This document shows positions 8,249 through 16,793 of a DNA stretch of 64,000 nucleotides, one piece after another; position 1 is the stretch's first letter, and every line of letters starts with the position of its first letter. The position numbers and the translations under genes are program-made. The notes below the pieces were generated by a model, which was not told where the DNA came from, did not search any database, and saw only the letters and a program-made list of their open reading frames with translations. The stretch covers positions 62,001 to 126,000 of the forward strand of contig NZ_JACHFR010000001.1 in the NCBI RefSeq assembly GCF_014202035.1, written 5' to 3'. This stretch comes from Treponema rectale. GTDB lineage: Bacteria > Spirochaetota > Spirochaetia > Treponematales > Treponemataceae.

Positions 8249-9259
8249 ATGAGCAGACTGGTAGACTGGGCTACAAAAGAAAAAAATAAACTCTTCATGC
8301 TTTTATGTCTTGCAGTACATGTCTTTTACGTAATCGTCTTTGCTTTCTTTCAGTGCTGGATTCCCTGCGGAATAAATCTGCTCAGCGTGTCAGTGTATCT
8401 GTGGCTTTCTTTTTTTAAGCGTCCTATAACAGAAGGATCGATAATAATAGCCTATTTTGAAATAAACATTTATTCAGTTTCCTGTTCACTTTTTACAGGC
8501 GGAGAATTTGGATTTCTGTTTTTTGTAGTGGGAACTCTGTCCCTTATTTTTTATCTTGTTCCGTCTTACAGAAGGTTTTACTGGCTGTTCCATATTGTCG
8601 GACTCTTTTCTTCTGTTTTTATCGTTACTTTATGGTGGTTTCGGTTTACATTCTATCCTGAAATTTACAGGAAGCTTCAGAATTACAGTTTTACTTTTTC
8701 AATCCTGAACATGTGTTTTATTTCGCTGGCGATATTCATTACTTCATATTTTTTTATGAGGGACATGAGAAAGACCAGAGAGCGTCTTGATTACAACGTA
8801 AATCACGATCTTCTTACCGGATTATACAACAGGCGGTATGTTGAGGAATACATTGCATCCCATAATATTAATTTTGCCATCGGAATGCTTGATATAGATG
8901 ATTTCAAGCATATTAACGATATGTACGGCCATCATCTTGGTGACGTTGTTCTTAAAACCGTCAGTGATGCTTTTGTAAATCATTTGGAGGAAGGTCAGCT
9001 GGCTGTAAGATGGGGTGGAGAAGAATTCATTCTCCTGTTTCCGGATTATACGGTGCCTCAGGCTCAGGATAAAATAAATGAAATATGCAGGATAATCAGT
9101 TCTTCCGCAATAAATGAAGACGGTGCAAAAATATATGTTACCCTTACGGCAGGGGTTTGCGACGGTAATAGTCTTAATTTTGAGGAAGCCGTACGGAATG
9201 CAGACAATCTTCTCTATTACGGTAAGCGGCATGGTAAAAACCAGGTTGTTGCTACGTGA
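8249..9259 (+). CDS. Membrane diguanylate cyclase (GGDEF domain)
   Basis: It makes the second messenger cyclic-di-GMP from two GTP. About six transmembrane helices occupy residues 12-170 as an integral sensor region. The GGDEF domain starts around residue 178 (Asp-Leu-Leu-Thr-Gly-Leu-Tyr-Asn-Arg-Arg), with Asp-Ile-Asp-Asp-Phe-Lys-His-Ile-Asn-Asp and the active signature Gly-Gly-Glu-Glu-Phe, preceded by Arg-Trp. No Arg-x-x-Asp inhibitory site is obvious just upstream of the signature, so feedback inhibition may be weak. The start is two bases after the upstream stop, with a GGAG inside the end of that gene. No terminator follows before the ilvB promoter region. Confidence 0.92.
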   Translation: MSRLVDWATKEKNKLFMLLCLAVHVFYVIVFAFFQCWIPCGINLLSVSVYLWLSFFKRPITEGSIIIAYFEINIYSVSCSLFTGGEFGFLFFVVGTLSLIFYLVPSYRRFYWLFHIVGLFSSVFIVTLWWFRFTFYPEIYRKLQNYSFTFSILNMCFISLAIFITSYFFMRDMRKTRERLDYNVNHDLLTGLYNRRYVEEYIASHNINFAIGMLDIDDFKHINDMYGHHLGDVVLKTVSDAFVNHLEEGQLAVRWGGEEFILLFPDYTVPQAQDKINEICRIISSSAINEDGAKIYVTLTAGVCDGNSLNFEEAVRNADNLLYYGKRHGKNQVVAT

Positions 9260-9400
9260 TTCTATTTTTAGATACATCGTTGAAACGCTGAGTTAAATTC
9301 ATTATTATAGCACCATGGGAAATCTCCTATAAAAACCGGCATTTGTAAAAAGTTTTTAGTTTTATAATGCCCGCAAATATATTTTTTTATCGAGGAACTA

Positions 9401-11134
9401 ATGAAAATTTCAGGATCACAGGTTGTTATTGAGTGTTTGATTGAGCAGGGTGTTGACACTGTATTCGGTTACCCTGGAGGAAACATTCTTAATATTTATG
9501 ATGCACTTTATAAAAATTCAGATAGAATCAGACATATTCTGACTGCACATGAACAGGCTGCTGCTCATGCTGCTGACGGTTATGCCCGCTCAACAGGAAA
9601 AGTCGGTGTATGTATGGCAACATCTGGTCCTGGTGCAACAAATCTTGTAACAGGTATTGCAACTGCATATATGGATTCTTCTCCAATCGTAGCAATTACA
9701 TGTAATGTTGCAACTCCGCTTCTTGGAAAAGACACATTCCAGGAAATCGACATTACCGGTGTTACTCTTCCAATAACTAAACATAACTTCATGGTAAAGA
9801 ATGTAAATGAACTTGCATCTACTATCCGTGAGGCATTTGCAATTGCTTCCAGCGGAAGACCGGGTCCTGTTCTTATTGATATTCCTAAAGAAATTACGGC
9901 TGCAGAGGTTGAATTTGAGCCTGTTTCTAAGTCTGAGGGAATGGAAAAGGCCCTTACAGCTTCTCATGCTAACCTTAAGAGGGTTTTCTCTGTATCAGTT
10001 CCGACTGATGAAGAAATCAAGGCCGCTGCCGAACTTATTAATGCAAGCCAGAGACCTGTAATTTATGCAGGCGGCGGTGTCGTAATAAGCGGTGCAGAAA
10101 AAGAACTTCTTGCTTTTGCAGAAAAGGCAGAAATTCCTGTAAGTGAAAGCCTTATGGCTCGTGCTGCATTCCCGTCAGATCATCCTTTGTGTACATGGAT
10201 GGTAGGTATGCACGGTACAAAAGCAAGCAATATGGCTATTACGGAAAGTGACCTTATTATTGCTTTAGGTTCACGTTTCTCTGACCGTGTAATCGGGGAT
10301 CCTTCAAAATTCGGACTTAATGCAAAGGTATTCCATATTGATATTGATCCTGCAGAAATCAACAAGAATATTCCTACAGACGGTTCTCTTGTAGGAGACA
10401 TTAAAGAAATCCTTAACCGGCTCATTCCTCTCATTAAAGAAACAAAGAGACCGGACTGGATGGAACGCATTCAGACATGGAAGAGTGAGGTTCCTTCAAC
10501 TTATAACCGTCAGCCTGAAAACTCTGTAAACCCTAAGTTCATCTGTGAATGTATAAATAAGGTTGCAGGGGATGATACATTTATTACCACTGAAGTCGGA
10601 CAGCATCAGATGTGGACGGCACAGTTCTATCCGTTTAAGAAACCACGTACTTTTGTTACTTCCGGCGGTCTCGGAACAATGGGCTTCGGAACAGGTGCTG
10701 CAATGGGTATTCAGATCGGTAATCCGAAGGCCCGCGTCGTTCATATTGCAGGAGACGGTTCGTTCCGTATGAACTGTAATGAACTTGCAACTATTCAGCA
10801 TTACAATCTTCCTGTTGTAATTGTTGTTGTAAATAACGGTGCCCTTGGAAATGTTCGCATGTGGCAGAGGCTTTTCTACGGAAAGAGATTCAGCCAGACT
10901 ACCCTGGATTTTGGTCCTGACTGGTGCAAGCTTGCAGAAGCTTATGGTATTAAAGGCTATAAGGCTTCAAATGCTGCTGAATTTGAAAAGGTATTTACTC
11001 AGGCATTTAAGAGTGAGGAACCGGCTGTTATTGATGTAACAGTTGATATTGATGAAATGGTTCTTCCGATGGTTCCTGGTGGAAAACCTATTTATGATAT
11101 GATTATGTCTTTAAGCAAGGACGTAATGAGCTGA
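9401..11134 (+). CDS. ilvB: Acetolactate synthase, large (catalytic) subunit
   Basis: IlvB condenses two pyruvates, or pyruvate with 2-oxobutyrate, in the first common step of branched-chain amino-acid synthesis, using thiamine diphosphate, Mg and FAD. Residues 1-170 form the N-terminal TPP domain with the catalytic Glu51 (Thr-Ala-His-Glu-Gln-Ala). The C-terminal TPP-binding motif is Gly-Asp-Gly-Ser-Phe-Arg-Met-Asn near residue 451, ending Val-Val-Val-Asn-Asn. Length (577 aa) is normal. AGGAA precedes the ATG, and a TATAAT lies at 9363-9368. No regulatory subunit gene (ilvN/ilvH) follows, so it must be encoded elsewhere or be absent. A strong hairpin lies just downstream. Confidence 0.94.
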   Translation: MKISGSQVVIECLIEQGVDTVFGYPGGNILNIYDALYKNSDRIRHILTAHEQAAAHAADGYARSTGKVGVCMATSGPGATNLVTGIATAYMDSSPIVAITCNVATPLLGKDTFQEIDITGVTLPITKHNFMVKNVNELASTIREAFAIASSGRPGPVLIDIPKEITAAEVEFEPVSKSEGMEKALTASHANLKRVFSVSVPTDEEIKAAAELINASQRPVIYAGGGVVISGAEKELLAFAEKAEIPVSESLMARAAFPSDHPLCTWMVGMHGTKASNMAITESDLIIALGSRFSDRVIGDPSKFGLNAKVFHIDIDPAEINKNIPTDGSLVGDIKEILNRLIPLIKETKRPDWMERIQTWKSEVPSTYNRQPENSVNPKFICECINKVAGDDTFITTEVGQHQMWTAQFYPFKKPRTFVTSGGLGTMGFGTGAAMGIQIGNPKARVVHIAGDGSFRMNCNELATIQHYNLPVVIVVVNNGALGNVRMWQRLFYGKRFSQTTLDFGPDWCKLAEAYGIKGYKASNAAEFEKVFTQAFKSEEPAVIDVTVDIDEMVLPMVPGGKPIYDMIMSLSKDVMS

Positions 11135-11145
11135 AAAAAGAAAGC

Positions 11146-11179
11146 ATGATAAAAAGTACTCCCCCGTACTTTTTATCAT
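11146..11179 (+). terminator. Perfect 14-bp hairpin between ilvB and the metalloregulator gene
   Basis: ATGATAAAAAGTAC at 11146-11159 pairs exactly with 11166-11179 across a six-base loop. The right arm contains five T. It most likely terminates ilvB transcription. Because it lies 30 bp before a DtxR-type regulator gene, an operator role cannot be excluded. Confidence 0.6.
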
Positions 11180-11209
11180 TTGTAGTTGCAGGCTTTATAA
11201 GGAGGATGT

Positions 11210-11584
11210 ATGGCAGAAATTCATGAATCAGGCGAAGATTACCTCGAAGCAATCCTTCGTCTCCATAAAGAATTTGGTATTGCCCGTTCAGTAGATGTTG
11301 CAAAAAAGCTTAATGTTTCTAAACCGAGCGTAAGTCGTGCAATGGGTATTCTTGAAGATAACGGCTATGTTACGGTAAATGAAATAGGAGCTCTTGAACT
11401 TACTGAAAAAGGTAAGAAAAAGGCTGTTGAGGTTTATGAACGTCATGTTCTTCTCACAAAGTTTCTGGTTAAGATTACCGGTGTCAGCGAGGAACAGGCA
11501 GAAGAAAATGCCTGCAAGATTGAGCATGACATTGATGATGATGTAAAGAAAGGCATTCAGACCTGGATGGAAAAGAACGCATAG
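11210..11584 (+). CDS. DtxR/MntR-family metal-dependent repressor (124 aa)
   Basis: A winged-helix DNA-binding domain (residues 1-70, helix-turn-helix near Ser-Val-Asp-Val-Ala-Lys-Lys-Leu-Asn-Val-Ser-Lys-Pro-Ser-Val-Ser) is followed by a metal-binding dimerisation domain. There is no C-terminal SH3-like domain, so it is MntR-sized. Candidate ligands are Asp10, Glu13, His79, Cys102, Glu105 and His106. Asp10 is the MntR-type residue, whereas Cys102 is the DtxR/IdeR-type residue, so metal choice (Mn, Fe or Zn) cannot be read from family rules. AAGGAGGA precedes the ATG. argH starts three bases after the stop, so the two form an operon. No metal transporter is adjacent. Confidence 0.88.
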   Translation: MAEIHESGEDYLEAILRLHKEFGIARSVDVAKKLNVSKPSVSRAMGILEDNGYVTVNEIGALELTEKGKKKAVEVYERHVLLTKFLVKITGVSEEQAEENACKIEHDIDDDVKKGIQTWMEKNA

Positions 11585-11587
11585 ATT

Positions 11588-13015
11588 ATGGCAGAAAAAA
11601 AACACGGTACCATTACCAACGACAATCATGCAGCTTTATGGCACGGACGTTTTGCAGAAGGTCCGGATGCAGCTGCCGTAGAATTTGAAACTTCGATTCA
11701 CGTTGATGAAAGAATGGCATTGGACGATATTCATGGTTCAATTGCACATGCACAGATGCTTGGAGAACAAGGAATTATTTCTAAAAAAGAATCCGAGCAG
11801 ATTATAAAAGGCTTGAAGTCAATAGAAAAGGATCTGGAAAACGGTTCCCTTCAGATTGATTACAGCGCAGAGGATATTCATTCTTTTGTGGAGGCAACTC
11901 TTACAGACAGAATCGGTGAACCTGGCAAAAAGCTTCATACTGGACGAAGCCGCAATGACCAGATAGCTCTTGATGAACGTCTTTATCTTCGCCGTGTGAT
12001 TCCTCTTTTACAGAATGAGATAATTACAACTGTTGAAGCACTGGTAAAGATTGCTTCAGAACATAAAAATACTCTTCTTACGGGGTATACCCACATGCAG
12101 CATGCCCAGCCTGGAACTCTTGCACAGCATCTTCTTGCCTGGAGTTTTATGCTTAAGCGTGACTGGCAGAGGCTTGAGGATTCCCTTAAGCGTATTTCTC
12201 TTTCTCCTTTGGGAAGCGGTGCCCTGCAGACAAGTACGCTCTGTCTTAACAGAGAGAGAGTTGCCGATGTTCTCGGTTTTGAGGGAGTAACGGAAAATTC
12301 TCTTGATACTGTAAGTGACCGTGATTACTGCATTGAGTTTACTTCTGATTTTGCCATGCTTCAGAGCCATTTAAGCCGCATGTGTGAAGAAATTGTTCTC
12401 TGGTCTACTACGGAATTTGCTTTTGTTGACCTTAGTGAAAAGTGGTCTACTGGAAGTTCCATCATGCCTCAGAAGAAGAATCCTGATTTTGCTGAACTTA
12501 TCCGCGGAAGAACAGGAAAAGTTTACGGGGATCTGATGAATCTTCTTACGATGGTAAAAGGTCTTCCTCTTGCCTATGACCGGGACCTTCAGGAAGACAA
12601 GGAGCCTCTTTTTGATGCCCTTGATACGGTAGAAGCAAATCTTAAAGTATTTACTGCAATGGTTTCGACTGCAAAGTGGAATACGGCAAACCTTGAAAAG
12701 AGTGTGGAAGGAGGTTTTGCAAATGCTACTGATGTTGCAGAATATCTTGTAAGCAAGGGGCTGCCTTTTAGAACTGCTCATGGCGTTGCTGCAAGTGCAG
12801 TTCGTCTTGCTATAGATGCAGGCTTGGACAAAATAGAAGATCTCTGTATTGAAGAGCTTAAGCAGTGTTCTCCTCTTATTGAAGAAGACATATATGAAAA
12901 GATTTCTCCGAGGGAGTGCATGAATAACAGAACTGTTACCGGAGGTCCTTCTCCAAAAAGTACTGCTGTTCAGATAAAGGGACTTTTAAAGTGGAGTTCT
13001 AAAGCCAGAAAGTAA
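11588..13015 (+). CDS. argH: Argininosuccinate lyase
   Basis: ArgH splits argininosuccinate into arginine and fumarate, the last step of arginine synthesis, in the cytosol. The fumarase/lyase superfamily signature Gly-Ser-Ser-Ile-Met-Pro-Gln-Lys-Lys-Asn-Pro is present near residue 290, as are Gly-Arg-Ser-Arg-Asn-Asp-Gln near residue 119 and Thr-His-Met-Gln-His-Ala-Gln-Pro near residue 168. Length (475 aa) is typical. It lies three bases after a metalloregulator gene and has no strong ribosome binding site of its own, so it is probably translationally coupled. argG is not in the window. A clear terminator follows. Confidence 0.95.
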   Translation: MAEKKHGTITNDNHAALWHGRFAEGPDAAAVEFETSIHVDERMALDDIHGSIAHAQMLGEQGIISKKESEQIIKGLKSIEKDLENGSLQIDYSAEDIHSFVEATLTDRIGEPGKKLHTGRSRNDQIALDERLYLRRVIPLLQNEIITTVEALVKIASEHKNTLLTGYTHMQHAQPGTLAQHLLAWSFMLKRDWQRLEDSLKRISLSPLGSGALQTSTLCLNRERVADVLGFEGVTENSLDTVSDRDYCIEFTSDFAMLQSHLSRMCEEIVLWSTTEFAFVDLSEKWSTGSSIMPQKKNPDFAELIRGRTGKVYGDLMNLLTMVKGLPLAYDRDLQEDKEPLFDALDTVEANLKVFTAMVSTAKWNTANLEKSVEGGFANATDVAEYLVSKGLPFRTAHGVAASAVRLAIDAGLDKIEDLCIEELKQCSPLIEEDIYEKISPRECMNNRTVTGGPSPKSTAVQIKGLLKWSSKARK

Positions 13016-13052
13016 ACTGCCTGTTAAGTGGTTGAAATATTAGTAATAAGTT

Positions 13053-13097
13053 AAAGCCTGCTTTTGGATCTTTTGGATGCAGAAGCAGGCTTTTTTT
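13053..13097 (+). terminator. Terminator after argH
   Basis: AAAGCCTGCTT at 13053-13063 pairs with AAGCAGGCTTT, and the right arm runs into seven T. It ends the metalloregulator-argH operon. Confidence 0.88.
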
Positions 13098-13131
13098 ATG
13101 AAAAAGTTTCAGGATTTAGAGAAAAACAGAA

Positions 13132-13881
13132 TCAGGATTCTTTCCAGGCGGTATAGGAATCACATTCAAGAATCTGTTTTGCCTGAGCAACGCTTTCTTC
13201 TGTAGGGGACGGGGTATCTTTGAGAGGGTAGTCGATTCCCATTGTCTTGTATTTCATTATACCCAGACCGTGATATGGAAGAACTTCTACACGTTTTACG
13301 TTATGAAGGGTGCGTATAAAATCTCGTGTTTTTGTAAGGTATTCAACAGAATCTGTAATGCCCGGAGTAAGTACCTGACGGATCCAGATAGGCTTGTTTA
13401 TTTTATCAAGATAGAGGAACATCTTTCTTATGTTTGCCATTGAATGACCTGTGAGTTTGATATGTTCTTCTTCATCTATATGCTTGATGTCCATAAGGAG
13501 AATGTCTGTAAGTTCCATGAGTTTTTTGAATTTTTCAAACCATTCTCCTTCTTCCGTGAAGCAGCCGCCGCTTGTATCGATGCAGGTGTTTATTCCTTTT
13601 TCTTTTGCTTTTGAAAACAGTTCCAGAAGAAAATCCAGCTGAAACAGAGGTTCTCCTCCGCTTACGGTGATGCCTCCTTTTTTGCCCCAGTAGGAACGGC
13701 AGGAAAGGGCTTCTTTTATAAGTGTATCCGTATCATAAAGTTTACCTTTAGACATGTCCCAGGTATCAGGATTGTGGCAGAATTTGCATCTCAACGGGCA
13801 TCCTGCAAAAAATATAATAAAACGTGACCCCGGTCCGTCCGCACAGCCAAAACTCTCAAGCTGATGAATGTATCCCTGCAT
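13132..13881 (-). CDS. pflA: Pyruvate formate-lyase activating enzyme (radical SAM)
   Basis: PflA uses S-adenosylmethionine and a [4Fe-4S] cluster to place a glycyl radical on pyruvate formate-lyase, enabling anaerobic pyruvate cleavage. The CxxxCxxC motif is Cys28, Cys32 and Cys35 in the numbering used here. Asp-Gly-Pro-Gly-Ser-Arg-Phe and the SAM-binding Ser-Gly-Gly-Glu-Pro-Leu are present. I place the start at 13881, giving Met-Gln-Gly-Tyr-Ile-His and 249 residues, because GGGAGAA precedes it and the family begins in this way; an in-frame ATG nine codons upstream at 13908 is less likely. No pflB is adjacent. Confidence 0.93.
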   Translation of the reverse strand: MQGYIHQLESFGCADGPGSRFIIFFAGCPLRCKFCHNPDTWDMSKGKLYDTDTLIKEALSCRSYWGKKGGITVSGGEPLFQLDFLLELFSKAKEKGINTCIDTSGGCFTEEGEWFEKFKKLMELTDILLMDIKHIDEEEHIKLTGHSMANIRKMFLYLDKINKPIWIRQVLTPGITDSVEYLTKTRDFIRTLHNVKRVEVLPYHGLGIMKYKTMGIDYPLKDTPSPTEESVAQAKQILECDSYTAWKES

Positions 13882-13952
13882 AAATGTATTCTCCCAATAA
13901 AAAATCAACTGATATGTTGTATGACAATTCTGAAGTCTTTATTATAGAGGTT

Positions 13953-14960
13953 TTAGTTTACTGACTCAAGAATCTGTTTGTAAAGTTCTGGATACTCTTC
14001 TGAACTTTTCTGTATGAAGTCACTGCAGGCGTTTTTCCAGGGAGTTTTATCTGACACTCTTGTTACGGAAACTCCTTTTTCTGTAAGTATCCGGATGGTT
14101 TCAGCTTCACTGTCTTTTTCTATCTGCCGGCAGAAATCCTGGGCATACTGACCTGCCTGAATAAAAATCTTCTGCTGTTCTTCAGAAAGGGAATCCCAGC
14201 AGGAAGCAGAGATTACCGTTTGAACGGCACCTATCATATGGGCATCAAGAATGACATAGGGTGCGCAGATATAGAAATTATCTGCGTAATAATTTGAAAG
14301 CGGCTGGTCGGCTAACTGAATTTCTCCGGAGGCAAAAGCTCTTGCAAGTCTGTTGAAGTTCATGTAAACCGGTTCTGCTTCCAGGGAATTTGCGATGCCT
14401 GTGAGAATTGTTCCTGAGACACGCATTTTTTTTCCGCGGATGGATTTTACCGAATAAACCGGTTTGGAAGAAATAAAATGCCTGAAACCTTCTTCTGCAA
14501 AGAAAAGACCCTTTATTCCGGTATTTTTTTCATAGGCTTCGTTTAATATTTCCTGTGCGGCCCGGCTTTGTGTAAATTTCCAGAAATGTTCGTTGTTTTC
14601 AAATGTGTAGGGAATGGAAAGCAGTGCTGATTTTTTTGCTCCATAAGCAGAGAGATTTGCACCCACTCTTGCAAGATGAATGTAGCTGTCTGCCGTCATA
14701 AGGGACTGCAGTACGTGTTTTTCGTCTCCAAGTATTCCGTTGTATTTAATATTGATTATGATTTTGTTTTTTGAAAGTTCCTCAACTTTCTGCTTGAAAG
14801 CATGATCCATCTGTCCGCAGATAGAATCTTCGGCATTTACTTCTGCCATTACAAGAGTAAGTTCACTCGCTGCCTGTTTTTTTTTAGGTGTACAGCTTGA
14901 AAGAAGAAAAAGAACTGTAAAAATCAGGACCGTAATTTTATTTAGATAGTTCCGAAACAT
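13953..14960 (-). CDS. TRAP-type transporter solute-binding lipoprotein (DctP family)
   Basis: The protein has a lipobox Leu-Ser-Ser-Cys (Cys near residue 23) and then the DctP fold: an early Ala-Glu-Val-Asn-Ala-Glu region, Gly-Lys-Lys-Met-Arg-Val-Ser-Gly around residue 175 with the family's conserved carboxylate-binding arginine, and about 335 residues in total. It would bind an organic acid or similar anion outside the inner membrane. Genes for the membrane subunits (DctQ and DctM) are not in the window, so it is an orphan binding protein that either serves a distant permease or acts as a sensor. AGGAGA precedes the start. The substrate cannot be predicted. Confidence 0.87.
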   Translation of the reverse strand: MFRNYLNKITVLIFTVLFLLSSCTPKKKQAASELTLVMAEVNAEDSICGQMDHAFKQKVEELSKNKIIINIKYNGILGDEKHVLQSLMTADSYIHLARVGANLSAYGAKKSALLSIPYTFENNEHFWKFTQSRAAQEILNEAYEKNTGIKGLFFAEEGFRHFISSKPVYSVKSIRGKKMRVSGTILTGIANSLEAEPVYMNFNRLARAFASGEIQLADQPLSNYYADNFYICAPYVILDAHMIGAVQTVISASCWDSLSEEQQKIFIQAGQYAQDFCRQIEKDSEAETIRILTEKGVSVTRVSDKTPWKNACSDFIQKSSEEYPELYKQILESVN

Positions 14961-15009
14961 ACGTTCTCCTGAATTAAAGAAAATACTTCAATCTTATTTA
15001 ATTATAGCA

Positions 15010-15448
15010 TTAAGTTCAAAAAATGTCATTTTCGGGCTGTCAACAACTTTTTATAAGTGTCATTTTCGGGCGCGACCCGAAAATCCATTTAATTACAATG
15101 CAAGAGATTGCCGCATCAAGTGCGGCAATGACAGGGTGTCAACAACTTTTTATAAGTGTCATTTTCGGGCGCGACCCGAAAATCCATTTAATTACAATAC
15201 GTCGAGTCAAGGCACGCTAACGCTTAAAGCCTTGACTTCGCCGTTTTGAGGGTTTGTACTACCCCCTCAATACGTCGAGTCAAGGCACGCTAACGCTTAA
15301 AGCCTTGACACAGCCGTTTTTAGGTTTTGTATTAAACCCTAAATACAAGAGATTGCCGTGTCGAGCACGGCAATGACAAACTGTCGAGCACGGCAATGAC
15401 ACATACTTAGTCGAGTGCGGCAATGACACATACTTATTGGACAGCCCC
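15010..15448. repeat. Palindromic element copy 2 (composite, left terminus missing)
   Basis: This fills the 523-bp gap between the TRAP-protein and HtrA-like genes. It has the TAAGT and TTTTCGGG start but lacks the GGGG left terminus, and ends ATTGGACAGCCCC. It contains two TTTTCGGG/CCCGAAAA hairpins, two copies of a GTCAAGGC/GCCTTGAC hairpin module (one linked to a TGAGGG/CCCTCA stem, one to a TTTAGG/CCTAAA stem), and several TTGCCG/CGGCAA hairpin units. A short open frame across it encodes only repeated repeat-derived peptides and is not a gene. Confidence 0.8.
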
Positions 15449-15483
15449 GACTTTCTGTTTTTTTTTCTTCTGTCAACAGCTTT

Positions 15484-16695
15484 TTATTCTTCTTCAAGAG
15501 TAACTGTAAGGACTTTTGATTCGTTGTTTCTCCATACCGTTACCTTTACTTTATCACCAGGCACCTTGTCTTCAAGAGCACTGTAATAATCTGCAAGCTT
15601 TGTTACCGTTATGTTGTCAATTGCCGTGATTATGTCACCGCCCAGATATATTGTCTGATAATTAAAGGAACTGCCGTAACGTACTGCCTGGGTTCCTCCT
15701 TTAAGACCGGCTGCTTCTGCCTTGCTGTTTTCTGCAACCCTGCTGACAATCATTCCTGTAGAAAGGCGGCTTTTTGAGTGTGCAGCGATTCTTCCCGTGT
15801 TCTGAACCAGAGAAACTTTTATAGTACCTCTGTTTACTTTTCCGTATTTTATGAGATCGTTTACTACTCTTTTTGCCGTGCTTACAGGAACTGCAAAACC
15901 TACTCCGCTGGAACTTCCGCTGGAAGAGTAGATTACTGTATTAATGCCTATCATGTTACCGGAACTGTCAAGAAGCGGTCCTCCAGAGTTTCCCGGGTTT
16001 ATGGCAGCATCTGTCTGAATCATATTGCGGATTATTACATCATCTTCCTGTATAGGACGTCCAAGACCTGATATGATTCCGGTTGTCATTGTGCGTTCAA
16101 GAGCAAAAGGATTTCCTATGGCAATGACTTTCTGACCGACTTTAAGGCCGGAGTTTTCTCCGAAGGCAATTGTCTTAAGTTCAACACTGTCATCCGGATC
16201 AAATTTAAGAACTGCAATATCGCTTTCTTTATCCTGTCCGATTATGCGTCCGTCGTAAGAGGTTCCGTCTGCAAGAGAAATCGTTATGGTCGAGGCATTT
16301 TTTATTACATGGTAATTTGTTACTACATAACCCCGGACATCAATAATTGAACCGGAGCCTGAACCGCTGGAAGTAATGACAGGTTCGTAAAACCAGTTGT
16401 ATCCCATAGTCTGGGTTGTAATGTTGACAACAGCTTCGTTGCATTTTTCGTATACAAGAATATTCTGAAGCTCGTCTTTTGTATATCCGGCAGTATCACT
16501 TACAGGAATCTGTGATACGGCATTTGTCATCGGAAAGGATTCATTTTCCGTAAGATAGTCTTCTGCTTTTGCCTGAACAGAGGGCTTTTCTTTATCTGCA
16601 GCAGATATTTTTACTGAATAGTAGGCAAGTGCAGCTCCTGCTGCAGCACATAAAAGACCTGTAAGAAAAACCTGATGTCCTGAATACAATTTCAT
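15484..16695 (-). CDS. HtrA/DegP-like periplasmic serine protease
   Basis: A single N-terminal hydrophobic segment (about residues 8-26) anchors or exports the protein. A trypsin-like domain follows with a complete catalytic triad: His129 (Asn-Tyr-His-Val), Asp159 (Ser-Asp-Ile-Ala-Val-Leu) and Ser237 (Gly-Asn-Ser-Gly-Gly-Pro). One PDZ domain occupies roughly residues 300-400, so it is a one-PDZ, DegS- or HtrA-like protein of 403 residues. It would degrade or process misfolded envelope proteins. GGAG lies 11 bases before the ATG. It is on the same strand as the PEGA protein upstream, from which it is separated by an 11-bp inverted repeat. Confidence 0.93.
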   Translation of the reverse strand: MKLYSGHQVFLTGLLCAAAGAALAYYSVKISAADKEKPSVQAKAEDYLTENESFPMTNAVSQIPVSDTAGYTKDELQNILVYEKCNEAVVNITTQTMGYNWFYEPVITSSGSGSGSIIDVRGYVVTNYHVIKNASTITISLADGTSYDGRIIGQDKESDIAVLKFDPDDSVELKTIAFGENSGLKVGQKVIAIGNPFALERTMTTGIISGLGRPIQEDDVIIRNMIQTDAAINPGNSGGPLLDSSGNMIGINTVIYSSSGSSSGVGFAVPVSTAKRVVNDLIKYGKVNRGTIKVSLVQNTGRIAAHSKSRLSTGMIVSRVAENSKAEAAGLKGGTQAVRYGSSFNYQTIYLGGDIITAIDNITVTKLADYYSALEDKVPGDKVKVTVWRNNESKVLTVTLEEE

Positions 16696-16739
16696 GTCGT
16701 TCTGGCTCCGTTCTGTTTTAATCTGAATGTATTTAGTTA

Positions 16740-16777
16740 CAGGAACCTCATAAACAATAGAAATCCTGAGGTTCCTG
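16740..16777. other. 11-bp inverted repeat between the PEGA-protein and protease genes
   Basis: CAGGAACCTCA at 16740-16750 is the exact reverse complement of TGAGGTTCCTG at 16767-16777. On the minus strand it follows the PEGA-protein stop and precedes the protease start. There is no good T-run, so it is a weak terminator, an RNA stabiliser or a binding site. Confidence 0.5.
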
Positions 16778-16793
16778 TGAGCTCCATTTTAAT

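Noticed and set aside
9260-9400. T-box or amino-acid leader peptide before ilvB
   Set aside because: No T-box sequence, specifier stem, run of branched-chain codons or terminator/antiterminator pair is visible, only a -10 box and a ribosome binding site.
11146-11179. DtxR-type operator made of the 14-bp hairpin
   Set aside because: The sequence does not resemble known iron-box or MntR-box consensus sequences, and it is better explained as the ilvB terminator; kept only as a remote alternative.
15023-15220. Small open frame inside palindromic element copy 2 encoding repeated peptides
   Set aside because: Its codons are just the repeat read through twice. Similar peptides arise from other element copies on either strand, and there is no ribosome binding site or independent conservation.
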